Shown here piece by piece: positions 1 through 5,425 of a DNA stretch of 6,477 nt; position 1 is the first letter of the stretch; each line of letters opens with the position of its first letter. Under the pieces are notes generated by a model, which worked only from the letters and a program-made list of their open reading frames with translations, did no database searches and was not told where the DNA came from. This DNA is from JAFGTF01 sp035527995. Its GTDB lineage: Bacteria; Spirochaetota; B62-G9; DRHN01. The DNA lies in NCBI GenBank assembly GCA_035527995.1, contig DATKZJ010000160.1, positions 1-6,477 on the forward strand, read 5' to 3'. Both the position numbers and the translations under genes were made by a program.

Positions 1-125
1 GCCAGGGTCACGCATCTTTGAAGTGCGCCAAACCGCGCTTCAACCAGTTCCGACTGTACCTCCGGATATGAGGAGAACTTCATCCCGAGGTGGACATCCG
101 CGGTGAGAAAAATATTCAGGGCCAT
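1..125 (-). CDS. SbcD/Mre11-like metallophosphoesterase, N-terminal fragment
   Basis: This is the first 41 codons of a gene that continues beyond the left edge. The protein opens with a hydrophobic beta-strand followed by ADVHLGMKF. D10-V11-H12 is the DxH motif that binds the first metal in calcineurin-like phosphoesterases. The HLG that follows, and the later R-x-x-AL-x-x-CV-x-L helix, resemble the start of SbcD, Mre11 and YhaO-type DNA repair exonucleases. Those enzymes are two-metal (usually Mn) nucleases that often pair with an SbcC/Rad50-like ATPase encoded next door, which here would lie outside the window. The start is the ATG at 125-123, chosen because the conserved strand begins directly after it. 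Only a weak GGA-containing Shine-Dalgarno sequence precedes it. The gene diverges from the DUF3786 gene. The fold is fairly secure; the exact subfamily is not, because only the first metal motif is visible. Confidence 0.75.
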   Translation of the reverse strand, partial: MALNIFLTADVHLGMKFSSYPEVQSELVEARFGALQRCVTL

Positions 126-153
126 TGTTAGGATCCGATTACAGGTTTTTCTT

Positions 154-159
154 AATATA
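154..159 (-). promoter_or_regulatory. Possible -10 box for the phosphoesterase gene
   Basis: Read on the minus strand this is TATATT, 28 bases before the ATG of the phosphoesterase gene. No good -35 lies 16-18 bp upstream; the matching stretch is ATACAG, inside the 15-bp tandem duplication. If the call is right, the promoter may depend on a factor that binds the duplicated sequence. This is weak evidence from sequence alone. Confidence 0.3.
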
Positions 160-169
160 ACAAATTCTG

Positions 170-199
170 TTTCATTCTGTATGCTTTCATTCTGAATGC
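170..199. repeat. Head-to-tail 15-bp duplication in divergent promoter region
   Basis: Two adjacent 15-mers, TTTCATTCTGTATGC at 170-184 and TTTCATTCTGAATGC at 185-199, differ at one base. A shorter partial copy (ATTCTG) precedes them at 164-169. The block lies in the only non-coding space between two divergent genes, about 35 bp upstream of the TTGACG of the DUF3786 promoter and over the expected -35 region of the phosphoesterase promoter. That position fits a tandem binding site for a regulator of one or both genes. No known regulator is recognised. A recent replication-slippage duplication without function is the alternative. Confidence 0.55.
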
Positions 200-233
200 G
201 GTGTCGCGTTTTTTCAAGGAAAAACTATTGCCC

Positions 234-261
234 TTGACGTTTTACGGATGAGCAGTATACA
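234..261 (+). promoter_or_regulatory. Promoter of the DUF3786 gene, probably leaderless
   Basis: TTGACG at 234-239 is followed, 16 bp later, by TATACA at 256-261. This is close to a housekeeping sigma consensus. The -10 box ends only eight bases before the ATG at 270, so transcription is expected to start at about 268, on or next to the start codon. No Shine-Dalgarno sequence lies in the last 15 bases before the ATG. Together these suggest a leaderless or near-leaderless mRNA. Confidence 0.5.
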
Positions 262-269
262 TTTTTACC

Positions 270-890
270 ATGGAGCATGATAATAGCGGACATAATGGGA
301 CGAATATCCTCACGCGTTTAAAGAGCATCGACCGAAAACTGCTGTCTGAGAACTCCGGAGCACAGCTTCGTACAGCTGGGGTCAGCGGGGAGGAGCTCCG
401 AATCGCGCTCTTCGGGGATCGAATCACCGTAACCTATCCTCAATTCGCTATGACTTATGAGGAAAAAAGAGAGATAAAAGAGTCCATACGTAGTCTGATT
501 CTGTACTACCTTGTAACTGCGGACGGAACAGAGCCGTCCGGTCGGTGGGTGGCGCTCTCTGAGCTCCCGGGCGGAGAATTCTACAATCGGGCGTACCAGG
601 GGTACAGCGGGAACAGGCTCGTCAGCAGGTTCGGGAACGACCTCGACCTGTTTCAAAAAGCGGCACTTTCGGTCGGCGGGAGTCCAGAAGCCTACGGCGA
701 TCTCGGCTTCTCGTTTTCCGCATTTCCGAGGGTTCCGCTTCTCGCGGTATACTGGAAAGGAGACGAGGAGTTTACTCCGTCCGCAAAAGTGCTCTTCGAC
801 GGGTCCGCCTCCCACTACCTTCCAACAGACCTGTGCGCGTACCTTGGAAGCATTCTCACTGAGCGGCTCATCGAAACCGCAGGGCGTTAA
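270..890 (+). CDS. DUF3786 family protein, function unknown
   Basis: This is a complete 206-residue soluble protein without signal peptide or membrane segment. The family assignment is recalled from its motifs: GRWVALSELPGGEFYNRAYQ at about 91-110, GYSGNRL, a helix with DLDLFQKAA, a hydrophobic strand with PLLAVYWKGDEEFTP at about 156-170, and KVLFDGSASHYLPTD at about 173-187. This pattern is typical of DUF3786, found mainly in anaerobic bacteria and archaea. Some relatives carry an added iron-sulfur domain; this one has none, because the protein has no cysteine cluster. The reaction or partner is not known. The N-terminal 20 residues are polar and poorly conserved in character. The ATG at 270 was chosen because no other in-frame ATG occurs before codon 61, which lies inside the conserved domain. 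It diverges from the phosphoesterase gene and has its own promoter directly upstream. The CDS call is strong, the family call good, and no function can be inferred. Confidence 0.85.
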   Translation: MEHDNSGHNGTNILTRLKSIDRKLLSENSGAQLRTAGVSGEELRIALFGDRITVTYPQFAMTYEEKREIKESIRSLILYYLVTADGTEPSGRWVALSELPGGEFYNRAYQGYSGNRLVSRFGNDLDLFQKAALSVGGSPEAYGDLGFSFSAFPRVPLLAVYWKGDEEFTPSAKVLFDGSASHYLPTDLCAYLGSILTERLIETAGR

Positions 891-1116
891 AACCTCATAT
901 CCTGATATTTGGAGATGTCACGGAGCTTTTGCGATATCAGTATCTAACGTGAGAATATGAAGACATCGTGAACCGTCATTACGCTCGCTGAAGTCTTCAA
1001 GGCCGAGACTTTTCGTTTTCCGCGGGTAGAAGTACCTGTGATATACACTTCACTTCCGGGTCAACAGATCTATTCGTTATGTGAGAAATCAATTCATGTA
1101 ACTCTACGACACAATC
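891..1116. other. Non-coding gap, possible decayed palindromes
   Basis: No reading frame of useful length is open on either strand and no RNA gene is recognised. Two 7-bp inverted repeats are visible: CTGATAT at 902-908 with ATATCAG at 934-940, and TGAAGAC at 958-964 with GTCTTCA at 993-999. Their centres are about 57 bp apart. The stretch CTATTCGTTATGTGAGAAAT near 1070-1089 resembles the core and right arm of the palindromes further right. These may be eroded members of the same array, but each alone could be chance. None is followed by a U-run that would make it a convincing terminator for the DUF3786 gene. Confidence 0.35.
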
Positions 1117-1150
1117 ACCCGTCTACTGTAGCTTGTGGTCAATGCAGGAT
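1117..1150. repeat. Palindrome array unit 1 (degenerate)
   Basis: CCCGTCTACTGTAGCTTGTG and the following GGTCAATG align with the unit at 1369-1410 (CCCGTTCCTTACTGTTGG, then GTTGGTCATGAG) with a few small gaps. The arms no longer pair well, so this looks like a decayed copy. Recognition rests on similarity of the loop (ACTGT, TTGT, GGTCA). Confidence 0.45.
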
Positions 1151-1155
1151 AACAC

Positions 1156-1192
1156 TCATGCCTTAACATTTACGGTAGGTAATTCGAAATGA
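1156..1192. repeat. Palindrome array unit 2 (degenerate)
   Basis: A short stem of CTCAT (1156-1160) with ATGAG (1188-1192) encloses ATTTACGGT at 1168-1176. The same nine bases form the core of the well-preserved unit at 1335-1343. The outer arms are lost or unrelated to the CCCCATTCCT type. Confidence 0.45.
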
Positions 1193-1200
1193 GCTTTAAC

Positions 1201-1246
1201 CCCCATCCTTACTTATTTAAGGCTGTTTATAAGGAAATTAGGATTA
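1201..1246. repeat. Palindrome array unit 3
   Basis: CCCCATCCTTACTTATTTAA and the following GGCTGTTTATAAGGAA align without gaps to the unit at 1321-1361, with about 27 of 36 positions matching. The inner stem TCCTT (1206-1210) with AAGGA (1231-1235) is kept. The outer CCCCA no longer has a partner, since the right arm reads ATTAGG instead of TGGGG. This is a clear homologue with a damaged stem. Confidence 0.6.
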
Positions 1247-1248
1247 GT

Positions 1249-1315
1249 GCGGTTTTCTCGTATTTGAATAACGACTTTGCGGTATTTTATATAAATGTAC
1301 GATGAAAAAAGCGCC
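1249..1315. repeat. Palindrome array unit 4 (divergent, long)
   Basis: The centre carries TTTGCGGT at 1276-1283, 60 bp from the matching core of the units on both sides (TTTAAGGC at 1216 and TTTACGGT at 1336). The arms GCGGTTTTCTCGTA (1249-1262) and TACGATGAAAAAAGCGCC (1298-1315) are imperfectly complementary, but their sequence is unlike the CCCCATTCCT arms. It belongs by position and core, with less certainty. Confidence 0.4.
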
Positions 1316-1319
1316 AAAA

Positions 1320-1364
1320 GCCCCATTCCTTCCTATTTACGGTTGTACATGAGGAATGGGGACT
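1320..1364. repeat. Palindrome array unit 5 (best preserved)
   Basis: A perfect 10-bp stem, CCCCATTCCT at 1321-1330 with AGGAATGGGG at 1352-1361, encloses 21 bases (1331-1351) that include ATTTACGGTTGTACATG. The outer GCT/AGC pairing can continue past one bulged A. No U-run follows on either strand, so it does not look like a simple intrinsic terminator. Confidence 0.75.
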
Positions 1365-1367
1365 AAA

Positions 1368-1413
1368 GCCCCGTTCCTTACTGTTGGTTGTTGGTCATGA
1401 GAAACGGGATTTT
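1368..1413. repeat. Palindrome array unit 6
   Basis: The left arm CCCGTT (1370-1375) pairs with AACGGG (1403-1408), and CT/AG extends the stem past one mismatch. Compared with unit 5, the A in the left arm became G (1325 to 1373) and its partner T became C (1357 to 1405), so an A-T pair was replaced by G-C. The loop keeps GTTG and CATGAG at matching positions 48-49 bp from unit 5. Confidence 0.7.
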
Positions 1414-1465
1414 AAACGCCCATTCATAAACCTTTAGGGGTGATTTTAAGGAATGGGCGTTAAAT
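1411..1465 (-). terminator. Palindrome array unit 7, overlapping the EamA stop codon; possible terminator
   Basis: AACGCCCATTC (1415-1425) pairs perfectly with GAATGGGCGTT (1451-1461) around a 25-base loop that holds CCTTTAGGGGTG. Relative to unit 5, the outer C-G pair (1321:1361) is replaced by G-C (1418:1458), a compensatory change. On the minus strand the TAA stop of the EamA gene (1462-1460) lies in the first arm, and a short UUUAAAAU follows the second arm. It could therefore end that transcript. The long loop and poor U-run make this a modest terminator call; membership of the repeat family is stronger. Confidence 0.5.
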
Positions 1466-2317
1466 TGTCCCGAGCCCGATGAGGACGAGTCCAGCGACGA
1501 TGATTCCGATACCTGTTCCCTGCTTTGAAGTAATCGTTTCCCCGAGAAACCTCACCGCAAGCACTGCGATGATCGCGGGATATATCGACGAAACAGGGGC
1601 GATGAGCGAGACCTTTCCGTAATCGAATGAGAGGATAAAGAGCAGGGTGCCTATAGACATGACAACGAGTCCTATAAGGGTCGGAAGCGCCTTTTTCCTG
1701 CGGACGTCTGGAAACGGTCTTCCTTTTCTGTCGATGAGGTAGTTCAGACCTCCCATGGGATTTGAGACGACTGCAAGGAACAGGACGTGGGAGTATGCTC
1801 CTATGCGGTTGATGGAGAGCTTGGTGAGAAAGTCTCCGGCACCGATGAGAAAGGCGCAGGCGAGTCCCCATACGACCCATGAGAAGTCTTTCAGCTTCTC
1901 GCTCATCCGTTTTTCGGGGAGGGCGACGAGTACGACACCGATGACTACAAAACCAACCCCGAGGTACTGGACAGGTTCGAGCCGCTCACCGAGAAAAAGT
2001 CCGGAGAGTAGGACCGTGATCATAGGATACCCTGCGACAAGGGTCCCCGTGAGAGATACCTCGCCCTTTGATATGGCGTAGTAGAAGGTATGATAGAATG
2101 AGGCGGTTATCACGATCGTTACCAGTATGGGAAGTGGCGGGACCGTAATCCTGAAGCCGCTTAGAAACAGTACCGGGACGATGTGGATGACGCAGACAAG
2201 GGTGTTGGTGAATATGTTGCTCCACAGCGGAGGGATGTGATCGAACCCTTTCTTTACGAGCACCTGCCCAACGGCCCAAAACAGTGCAGCACAGAGAGCG
2301 AGTAAGAACCAGGTCAT
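1460..2317 (-). CDS. EamA/DMT superfamily transporter
   Basis: This 285-residue protein is almost all hydrophobic helices and has the size and two-fold internal repeat of ten-helix drug/metabolite transporter (EamA) proteins. The N-terminal repeat (about 2-134) ends with SLTGTLVAGYPMITVLLSGL, then FLGERLEPVQYLGVGFVVIG. The C-terminal repeat (about 145-283) ends with the matching SLIAPVSSIYPAIIAVLAVR, then FLGETITSKQGTGIGIIVAG. The P-x-x-x-x-L and FLGE signatures in both halves are typical. It sits in the inner membrane and probably exports or imports a small metabolite; the substrate cannot be read from sequence. A basic loop RKGRPFPDVRRKK at about 197-209 separates helices in the second half. 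The start at 2317 is supported by a TATACT -10 box six bases upstream, with no Shine-Dalgarno. The stop codon is embedded in an array palindrome. Confidence 0.88.
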   Translation of the reverse strand: MTWFLLALCAALFWAVGQVLVKKGFDHIPPLWSNIFTNTLVCVIHIVPVLFLSGFRITVPPLPILVTIVITASFYHTFYYAISKGEVSLTGTLVAGYPMITVLLSGLFLGERLEPVQYLGVGFVVIGVVLVALPEKRMSEKLKDFSWVVWGLACAFLIGAGDFLTKLSINRIGAYSHVLFLAVVSNPMGGLNYLIDRKGRPFPDVRRKKALPTLIGLVVMSIGTLLFILSFDYGKVSLIAPVSSIYPAIIAVLAVRFLGETITSKQGTGIGIIVAGLVLIGLGTI

Positions 2318-2323
2318 AGGGGT

Positions 2324-2329
2324 AGTATA
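2324..2329 (-). promoter_or_regulatory. -10 box for the EamA gene, probably leaderless
   Basis: Read on the minus strand this is TATACT, followed by ACCCCT and then the ATG at 2317. With the usual seven-base distance, transcription would start at the A of the start codon. There is no purine-rich Shine-Dalgarno before the ATG. A good -35 is not seen; 17 bp upstream reads TATATC. The TANNNT plus about six bases plus ATG arrangement is the known signature of leaderless genes in several bacterial groups. Confidence 0.45.
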
Positions 2330-2439
2330 CTAAATTTCGCTCCAACGATATATTGTTTTTCTCGATTCGAAGACAGGCACGCTTGTGGCGTTGTTTGCGT
2401 AAAGGTTTACCCCGAGGTCCTAAAGGGGCAGTTTGGAGG

Positions 2440-5313
2440 TTACCAAAATGCCAGCTCGATCTTCATGTCCAAGAACAGCCCGCTCGAACCTCCTGAGGAC
2501 AGCGGATACACATACCCGATCTCGGCGGTGAGTGGGTAATCGTATCCTACGATGAAATCAAGCTCGAGCTGGGGCCCGATTGAAGAGCGGATGTGTCCCG
2601 CCGGGTCGTCGAGGAGGTCCTGGAAGCTTCCGATGAAAAAGTCCCGGGCCCCGCTCTGTGAGACGGCTAAACCGCTGTCGAAAAAAAACGAGAGCTTTGC
2701 ACCTTCGAAGAAGAAGGGCAGAGCCCCGATGCCCCTGTCCACCGTGAGAAGGGGAACGGACAATGTGGTCTTGAGGTCCATGGTAAACCTCGCGGGGAGT
2801 GCTTCGGGATAGCCCCGGGTGTAGACACCGTTCATAGGTACGAATAAGTACTCTGAGTATGCCCCGACCACTGCCCTCTCTCCTCCGCTCAGGTCCCAGC
2901 GGGACAGCACGCTGAAAGTCAGAAGGAACGGGTCGAGGATCCTGATATACCAGGAAAGGTAATCTGAAAGGATGACGAAATCGTCCTGAGCGATGTTGTA
3001 GTAGATCCCCTGCTCGAAAATGATGCCCTTCTCAGGCCCTATCCAGTGGAGCGGTGTCTGCCTGTCGCTGTAAAGCAGCGAAAGGTCTATCCCTGTGTAG
3101 GGAGGTTCTACTACCACTCCAAGATCGGCCTTCAGGAAAAAGTCCCTCTCGATCAGAGGAAAGCTGATGCCCGGAAACAGAGCGACATCCGGGAGGAAGG
3201 TCCCGGTGTCTGTACGCTGCGAGGCGAATATCGAGAAGAAATAGTTGAAAGGGTAGGAATAGTAGGTATAGTCAAAAAAAGATTTTACTTTTGTATCGAA
3301 AATGTCGTACAAGACCCCAGTCCTGTACGCATGGCGCTGCAGGAGGTCTCTTGCAGAGGTGTAAAACCCGAGGCCGAGTGAAATTCTGTTGTCAAAATAC
3401 AGAGGCGACCAGTACCCCGGAAAAAGCCACCCTGCCGGATCGTACATTTTAAAGGTCTCTTCAGGCGAACTTCCCTCTTCAGCGCCTTCCGCGTACCGTG
3501 CTTTCTGTTCCCCTTCACGTGAGGAGAGAAGCACTTCCTCCGAACCCGGACTGCTGTACCGTATTGTACCTTCCGAGGCCCCGCCCTCCTGTTCAGTCGG
3601 AGTACAGAACGAGACTCTGAAGCCTGACGAGGTGTACTCCCTCATGAGTATTGTGCCGTCAGGGCCGACCACAGGATCGAAAACACCCGTCCGGACAGCG
3701 GTGACTCGTGAAAAACGACCGTTTTCTATGTTCAGCCTGTAGATATTGTACCCCCCGTCCTTATCTCCCACCCATAAAAGCTCCTTTTCGTTCAGCCACT
3801 CGGGCGAGTACGCATTCTGCTCTTTCGGAGTGATCATCCGAAGCGAGGCCTTGCCCTTTCTCAAATCATCTACCGATGCCGCATAGATGCCGCGGTTTCC
3901 TTCGCTGTCTTTACAGGAGAATGCCGCGAGGCTTCCGTCGGGAGATACTGCCGGCTGTTCTATGATAGGAAGGCTTTTTTTTGATGCTTCAGGCACAAGA
4001 ACTTTTTTTGTTTTCTTGTCTCTGTCAATGATGTGGATTTCTGTTCCGTACGGTGTGGAGCTGCACACAAGAAGCTCGCTGTCTCCCCGGGTGAAAACAA
4101 AACCCTGTACGTGTCCCGATTCCGTCACCTTTTTTTCACGCCCTCTCTCGAGGTCGAACTCATAGATGTTGTTCTCGTAATAGACGTTTTTCCTCATCCC
4201 GCCGCGAATGTAGTATATTTTGCTGTCATCCTCAGAGAACATGAGGTTTTCACTGTAGAGGCCGCGCTTCAGGAAACGCTCCTTCTTCCGGATAAAATCG
4301 TAAAGGAAAAGACCTCCGAGCTTATCGGTGGCCCTGATAGAGTACACCGCACGATCCCCGGCTCCGCTCACCGCGAGGGAGTAGACCCATCCGTGCTCGC
4401 TGCTCAAAGCGGAAAGGGTTGTTTTTTCCTCATGAGCCGACTTCTGAGTCTTTTCCCTCTCGATCTCGAGCCAGTCTTCCCAGGACTCGGAGAGCGGTTT
4501 TTCATAAACCTCCTGGAAGGCCAGGCTTCCGGTGAAGATGAGCCTCCTTGAAGAGAGCTCGTTAAATTCGAAAAGCGCCTTTTCTCCGCGAATGCTGACG
4601 AGGTAGTCGACAAATGAAACCCCGTAGAGGTAGGGTCCGGTTCCCCCGGGCCAGACTGAGGTTCGGGATGACACCCTGTCCAGAAGGGGAGGGTTTGTTT
4701 CCTCTATTGCCGCACTTACGTACATGTCGGTATATGGGTAGTTCCCGCGCCCGTATCCGGAGTCGTTTACGGTTTCGGCGTAAGTAGCAAACCCCTCCCT
4801 GTAGAATCGGGGCATAGTCGTGTTAGGATATAGGAGCCTACCGAATATCCCGTTCAGGAAACCGGAAAAACCTCCAGCCTTTTTTTGGTGCGCTATGTGG
4901 GACAGCTCGTGAATGAGGATGTTTCTGTACCAGTTCATGTATGCATCGCTTCCCTCAACGAAGTCCTGGTATGGAAAAACCGCATAAAGCGTGATATAGA
5001 ACCCGCGCGTTCCCGATCTGACGAACCCGTTTGCCAGATCGCTGTTGTCGGTAATGACGATATCGATCTTTTCTTCGATTGTGTATCCTGCCCATCTATT
5101 GAGCTCCTTATATGCTCCTTCCGCTTCATCCTCTATGAGCCCGGCGAGCTCTTTGAGACGAAGAGGGAAACAGACCCTGAAATGCTCGCTCTCCATCATG
5201 TACCATTTCTGTAAAGGGTCTACCCCGCCGGTGACCGGGAGCCCGGCAAAGAGAGGGTGGGCGCGAATGAGGGCAAGGAAAAACAGTGCAAGGAATACTC
5301 TGTATGCTTTCAT
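2440..5313 (-). CDS. Exported HExxH metallopeptidase / beta-propeller / outer-membrane beta-barrel protein
   Basis: This is a 957-residue protein of three modules. Residues 1-23 form a signal peptide (MKAYR, a hydrophobic core, then LFA before the cut). Residues about 35-285 form a gluzincin of the peptidase-MA type: H135-E136-L-S-H139 is the zinc site, E173 in REGFATY is the likely third ligand, and the later GPYLYGVSFVDYLVS is typical of these enzymes. Residues about 305-570 contain roughly six PD40/TolB-like repeats, seen as (V)SPDG-type turns followed by an IY-rich strand (examples at 310, 354, 401, 454, 505 and 544). An acidic, serine-rich linker covers 571-622. Residues 625-957 alternate polar and aromatic strands and end in IELAFW, like an outer-membrane barrel with a terminal aromatic. 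The catalytic motif is intact, so activity is plausible. The inferred role is a surface- or periplasm-facing protease anchored in the outer membrane; the substrate and the side of the membrane are unknown. It is transcribed away from the radical SAM gene. Confidence 0.85.
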   Translation of the reverse strand: MKAYRVFLALFFLALIRAHPLFAGLPVTGGVDPLQKWYMMESEHFRVCFPLRLKELAGLIEDEAEGAYKELNRWAGYTIEEKIDIVITDNSDLANGFVRSGTRGFYITLYAVFPYQDFVEGSDAYMNWYRNILIHELSHIAHQKKAGGFSGFLNGIFGRLLYPNTTMPRFYREGFATYAETVNDSGYGRGNYPYTDMYVSAAIEETNPPLLDRVSSRTSVWPGGTGPYLYGVSFVDYLVSIRGEKALFEFNELSSRRLIFTGSLAFQEVYEKPLSESWEDWLEIEREKTQKSAHEEKTTLSALSSEHGWVYSLAVSGAGDRAVYSIRATDKLGGLFLYDFIRKKERFLKRGLYSENLMFSEDDSKIYYIRGGMRKNVYYENNIYEFDLERGREKKVTESGHVQGFVFTRGDSELLVCSSTPYGTEIHIIDRDKKTKKVLVPEASKKSLPIIEQPAVSPDGSLAAFSCKDSEGNRGIYAASVDDLRKGKASLRMITPKEQNAYSPEWLNEKELLWVGDKDGGYNIYRLNIENGRFSRVTAVRTGVFDPVVGPDGTILMREYTSSGFRVSFCTPTEQEGGASEGTIRYSSPGSEEVLLSSREGEQKARYAEGAEEGSSPEETFKMYDPAGWLFPGYWSPLYFDNRISLGLGFYTSARDLLQRHAYRTGVLYDIFDTKVKSFFDYTYYSYPFNYFFSIFASQRTDTGTFLPDVALFPGISFPLIERDFFLKADLGVVVEPPYTGIDLSLLYSDRQTPLHWIGPEKGIIFEQGIYYNIAQDDFVILSDYLSWYIRILDPFLLTFSVLSRWDLSGGERAVVGAYSEYLFVPMNGVYTRGYPEALPARFTMDLKTTLSVPLLTVDRGIGALPFFFEGAKLSFFFDSGLAVSQSGARDFFIGSFQDLLDDPAGHIRSSIGPQLELDFIVGYDYPLTAEIGYVYPLSSGGSSGLFLDMKIELAFW

Positions 5314-5349
5314 GTTTTACACCACAGCGGGTTCAATATATACTGTTTT

Positions 5350-5379
5350 ATTGTAAGGCAAAATTGTCCTATTATCCAA
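5350..5379 (-). promoter_or_regulatory. Promoter of the protease-barrel gene
   Basis: On the minus strand TTGGAT (5379-5374) is followed after 18 bp by TACAAT (5355-5350). Transcription would begin near 5343, giving a leader of about 30 bases that lacks a clear Shine-Dalgarno before the ATG at 5313. TATATT at 5340-5335 is an alternative -10 box with a poorer -35. The promoter lies back to back with that of the radical SAM gene. Confidence 0.45.
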
Positions 5380-5425
5380 AAAAATAAAAAAGTACTTGAC
5401 AAACAATTTCCATTAAGGGTAGTAT
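5378..5425 (+). promoter_or_regulatory. Promoter of the radical SAM gene with A-tract UP element
   Basis: TTGACA at 5396-5401 is a perfect -35. TAGTAT at 5420-5425, 18 bp away, is the best -10. Directly upstream is an A7-T-A6 tract (5378-5391), placed where UP elements contact the RNA polymerase alpha subunit. Transcription would start near 5432, leaving a leader of about 30 bases with a strong ribosome binding site. The -10 box lies inside a perfect palindrome, which suggests repression. Confidence 0.65.

Larger units (their letters stand above)
1117..1465. repeat. Array of about seven imperfect palindromes with conserved core
   Basis: Related units of about 45-50 bp follow each other with centres near 1131, 1174, 1221, 1282, 1341, 1389 and 1438, a spacing of 43-61 bp. 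The best units (centres 1341, 1389, 1438) read CCCCATTCCT, a loop of about 21-29 bases, then AGGAATGGGG or a variant. The middle commonly holds a TTTACGG-like core (ATTTACGGT occurs exactly at 1168-1176 and 1335-1343). Arms differ between units by paired changes that keep base pairing. The family resembles REP-type intergenic palindromes in size and position but is not one I can name. Copies become more degraded to the left. The array fills the space between the convergent 3' ends of the DUF3786 and EamA genes. Confidence 0.75.

Noticed and set aside
318..815. 165-codon minus-strand open frame inside the DUF3786 gene
   Set aside because: It is fully antisense to a recognisable family domain, and its translation is rich in Arg, Cys and Pro with no domain. 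It is a shadow frame.
902..940. Intrinsic terminator of the DUF3786 gene
   Set aside because: The 7-bp stem CTGATAT/ATATCAG is AT-rich, has a 25-base loop and lacks a following U-run.
1117..1465. CRISPR array
   Set aside because: The units are imperfect, self-complementary and diverged from one another, with almost no unique spacer between them. CRISPR repeats are near-identical with unique spacers of about 30 bp.
1411..1465. Integron attC site
   Set aside because: GTTAAAT at 1459-1465 fits the GTTRRRY core, and the structure is an imperfect palindrome. The matching RYYYAAC is absent on the left, the other units lack both boxes, and the units do not flank gene cassettes.
1446..1880. 144-codon minus-strand open frame overlapping the EamA gene
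   Set aside because: It is an out-of-frame reading of the second EamA repeat and is unusually rich in Arg and His. The EamA frame has two internally matching repeats and is clearly the real one.
2401..2439. Terminator after the protease-barrel gene
   Set aside because: Only a CCCC/GGGG pairing (2410-2413 with 2424-2427) is visible and no U-run follows, so the hairpin is too weak to call.
4033..4551. 172-codon plus-strand open frame inside the protease-barrel gene
   Set aside because: It lies opposite clear propeller repeats, and there is no ribosome binding site or family resemblance. The same holds for other plus-strand frames between 2552 and 5472.
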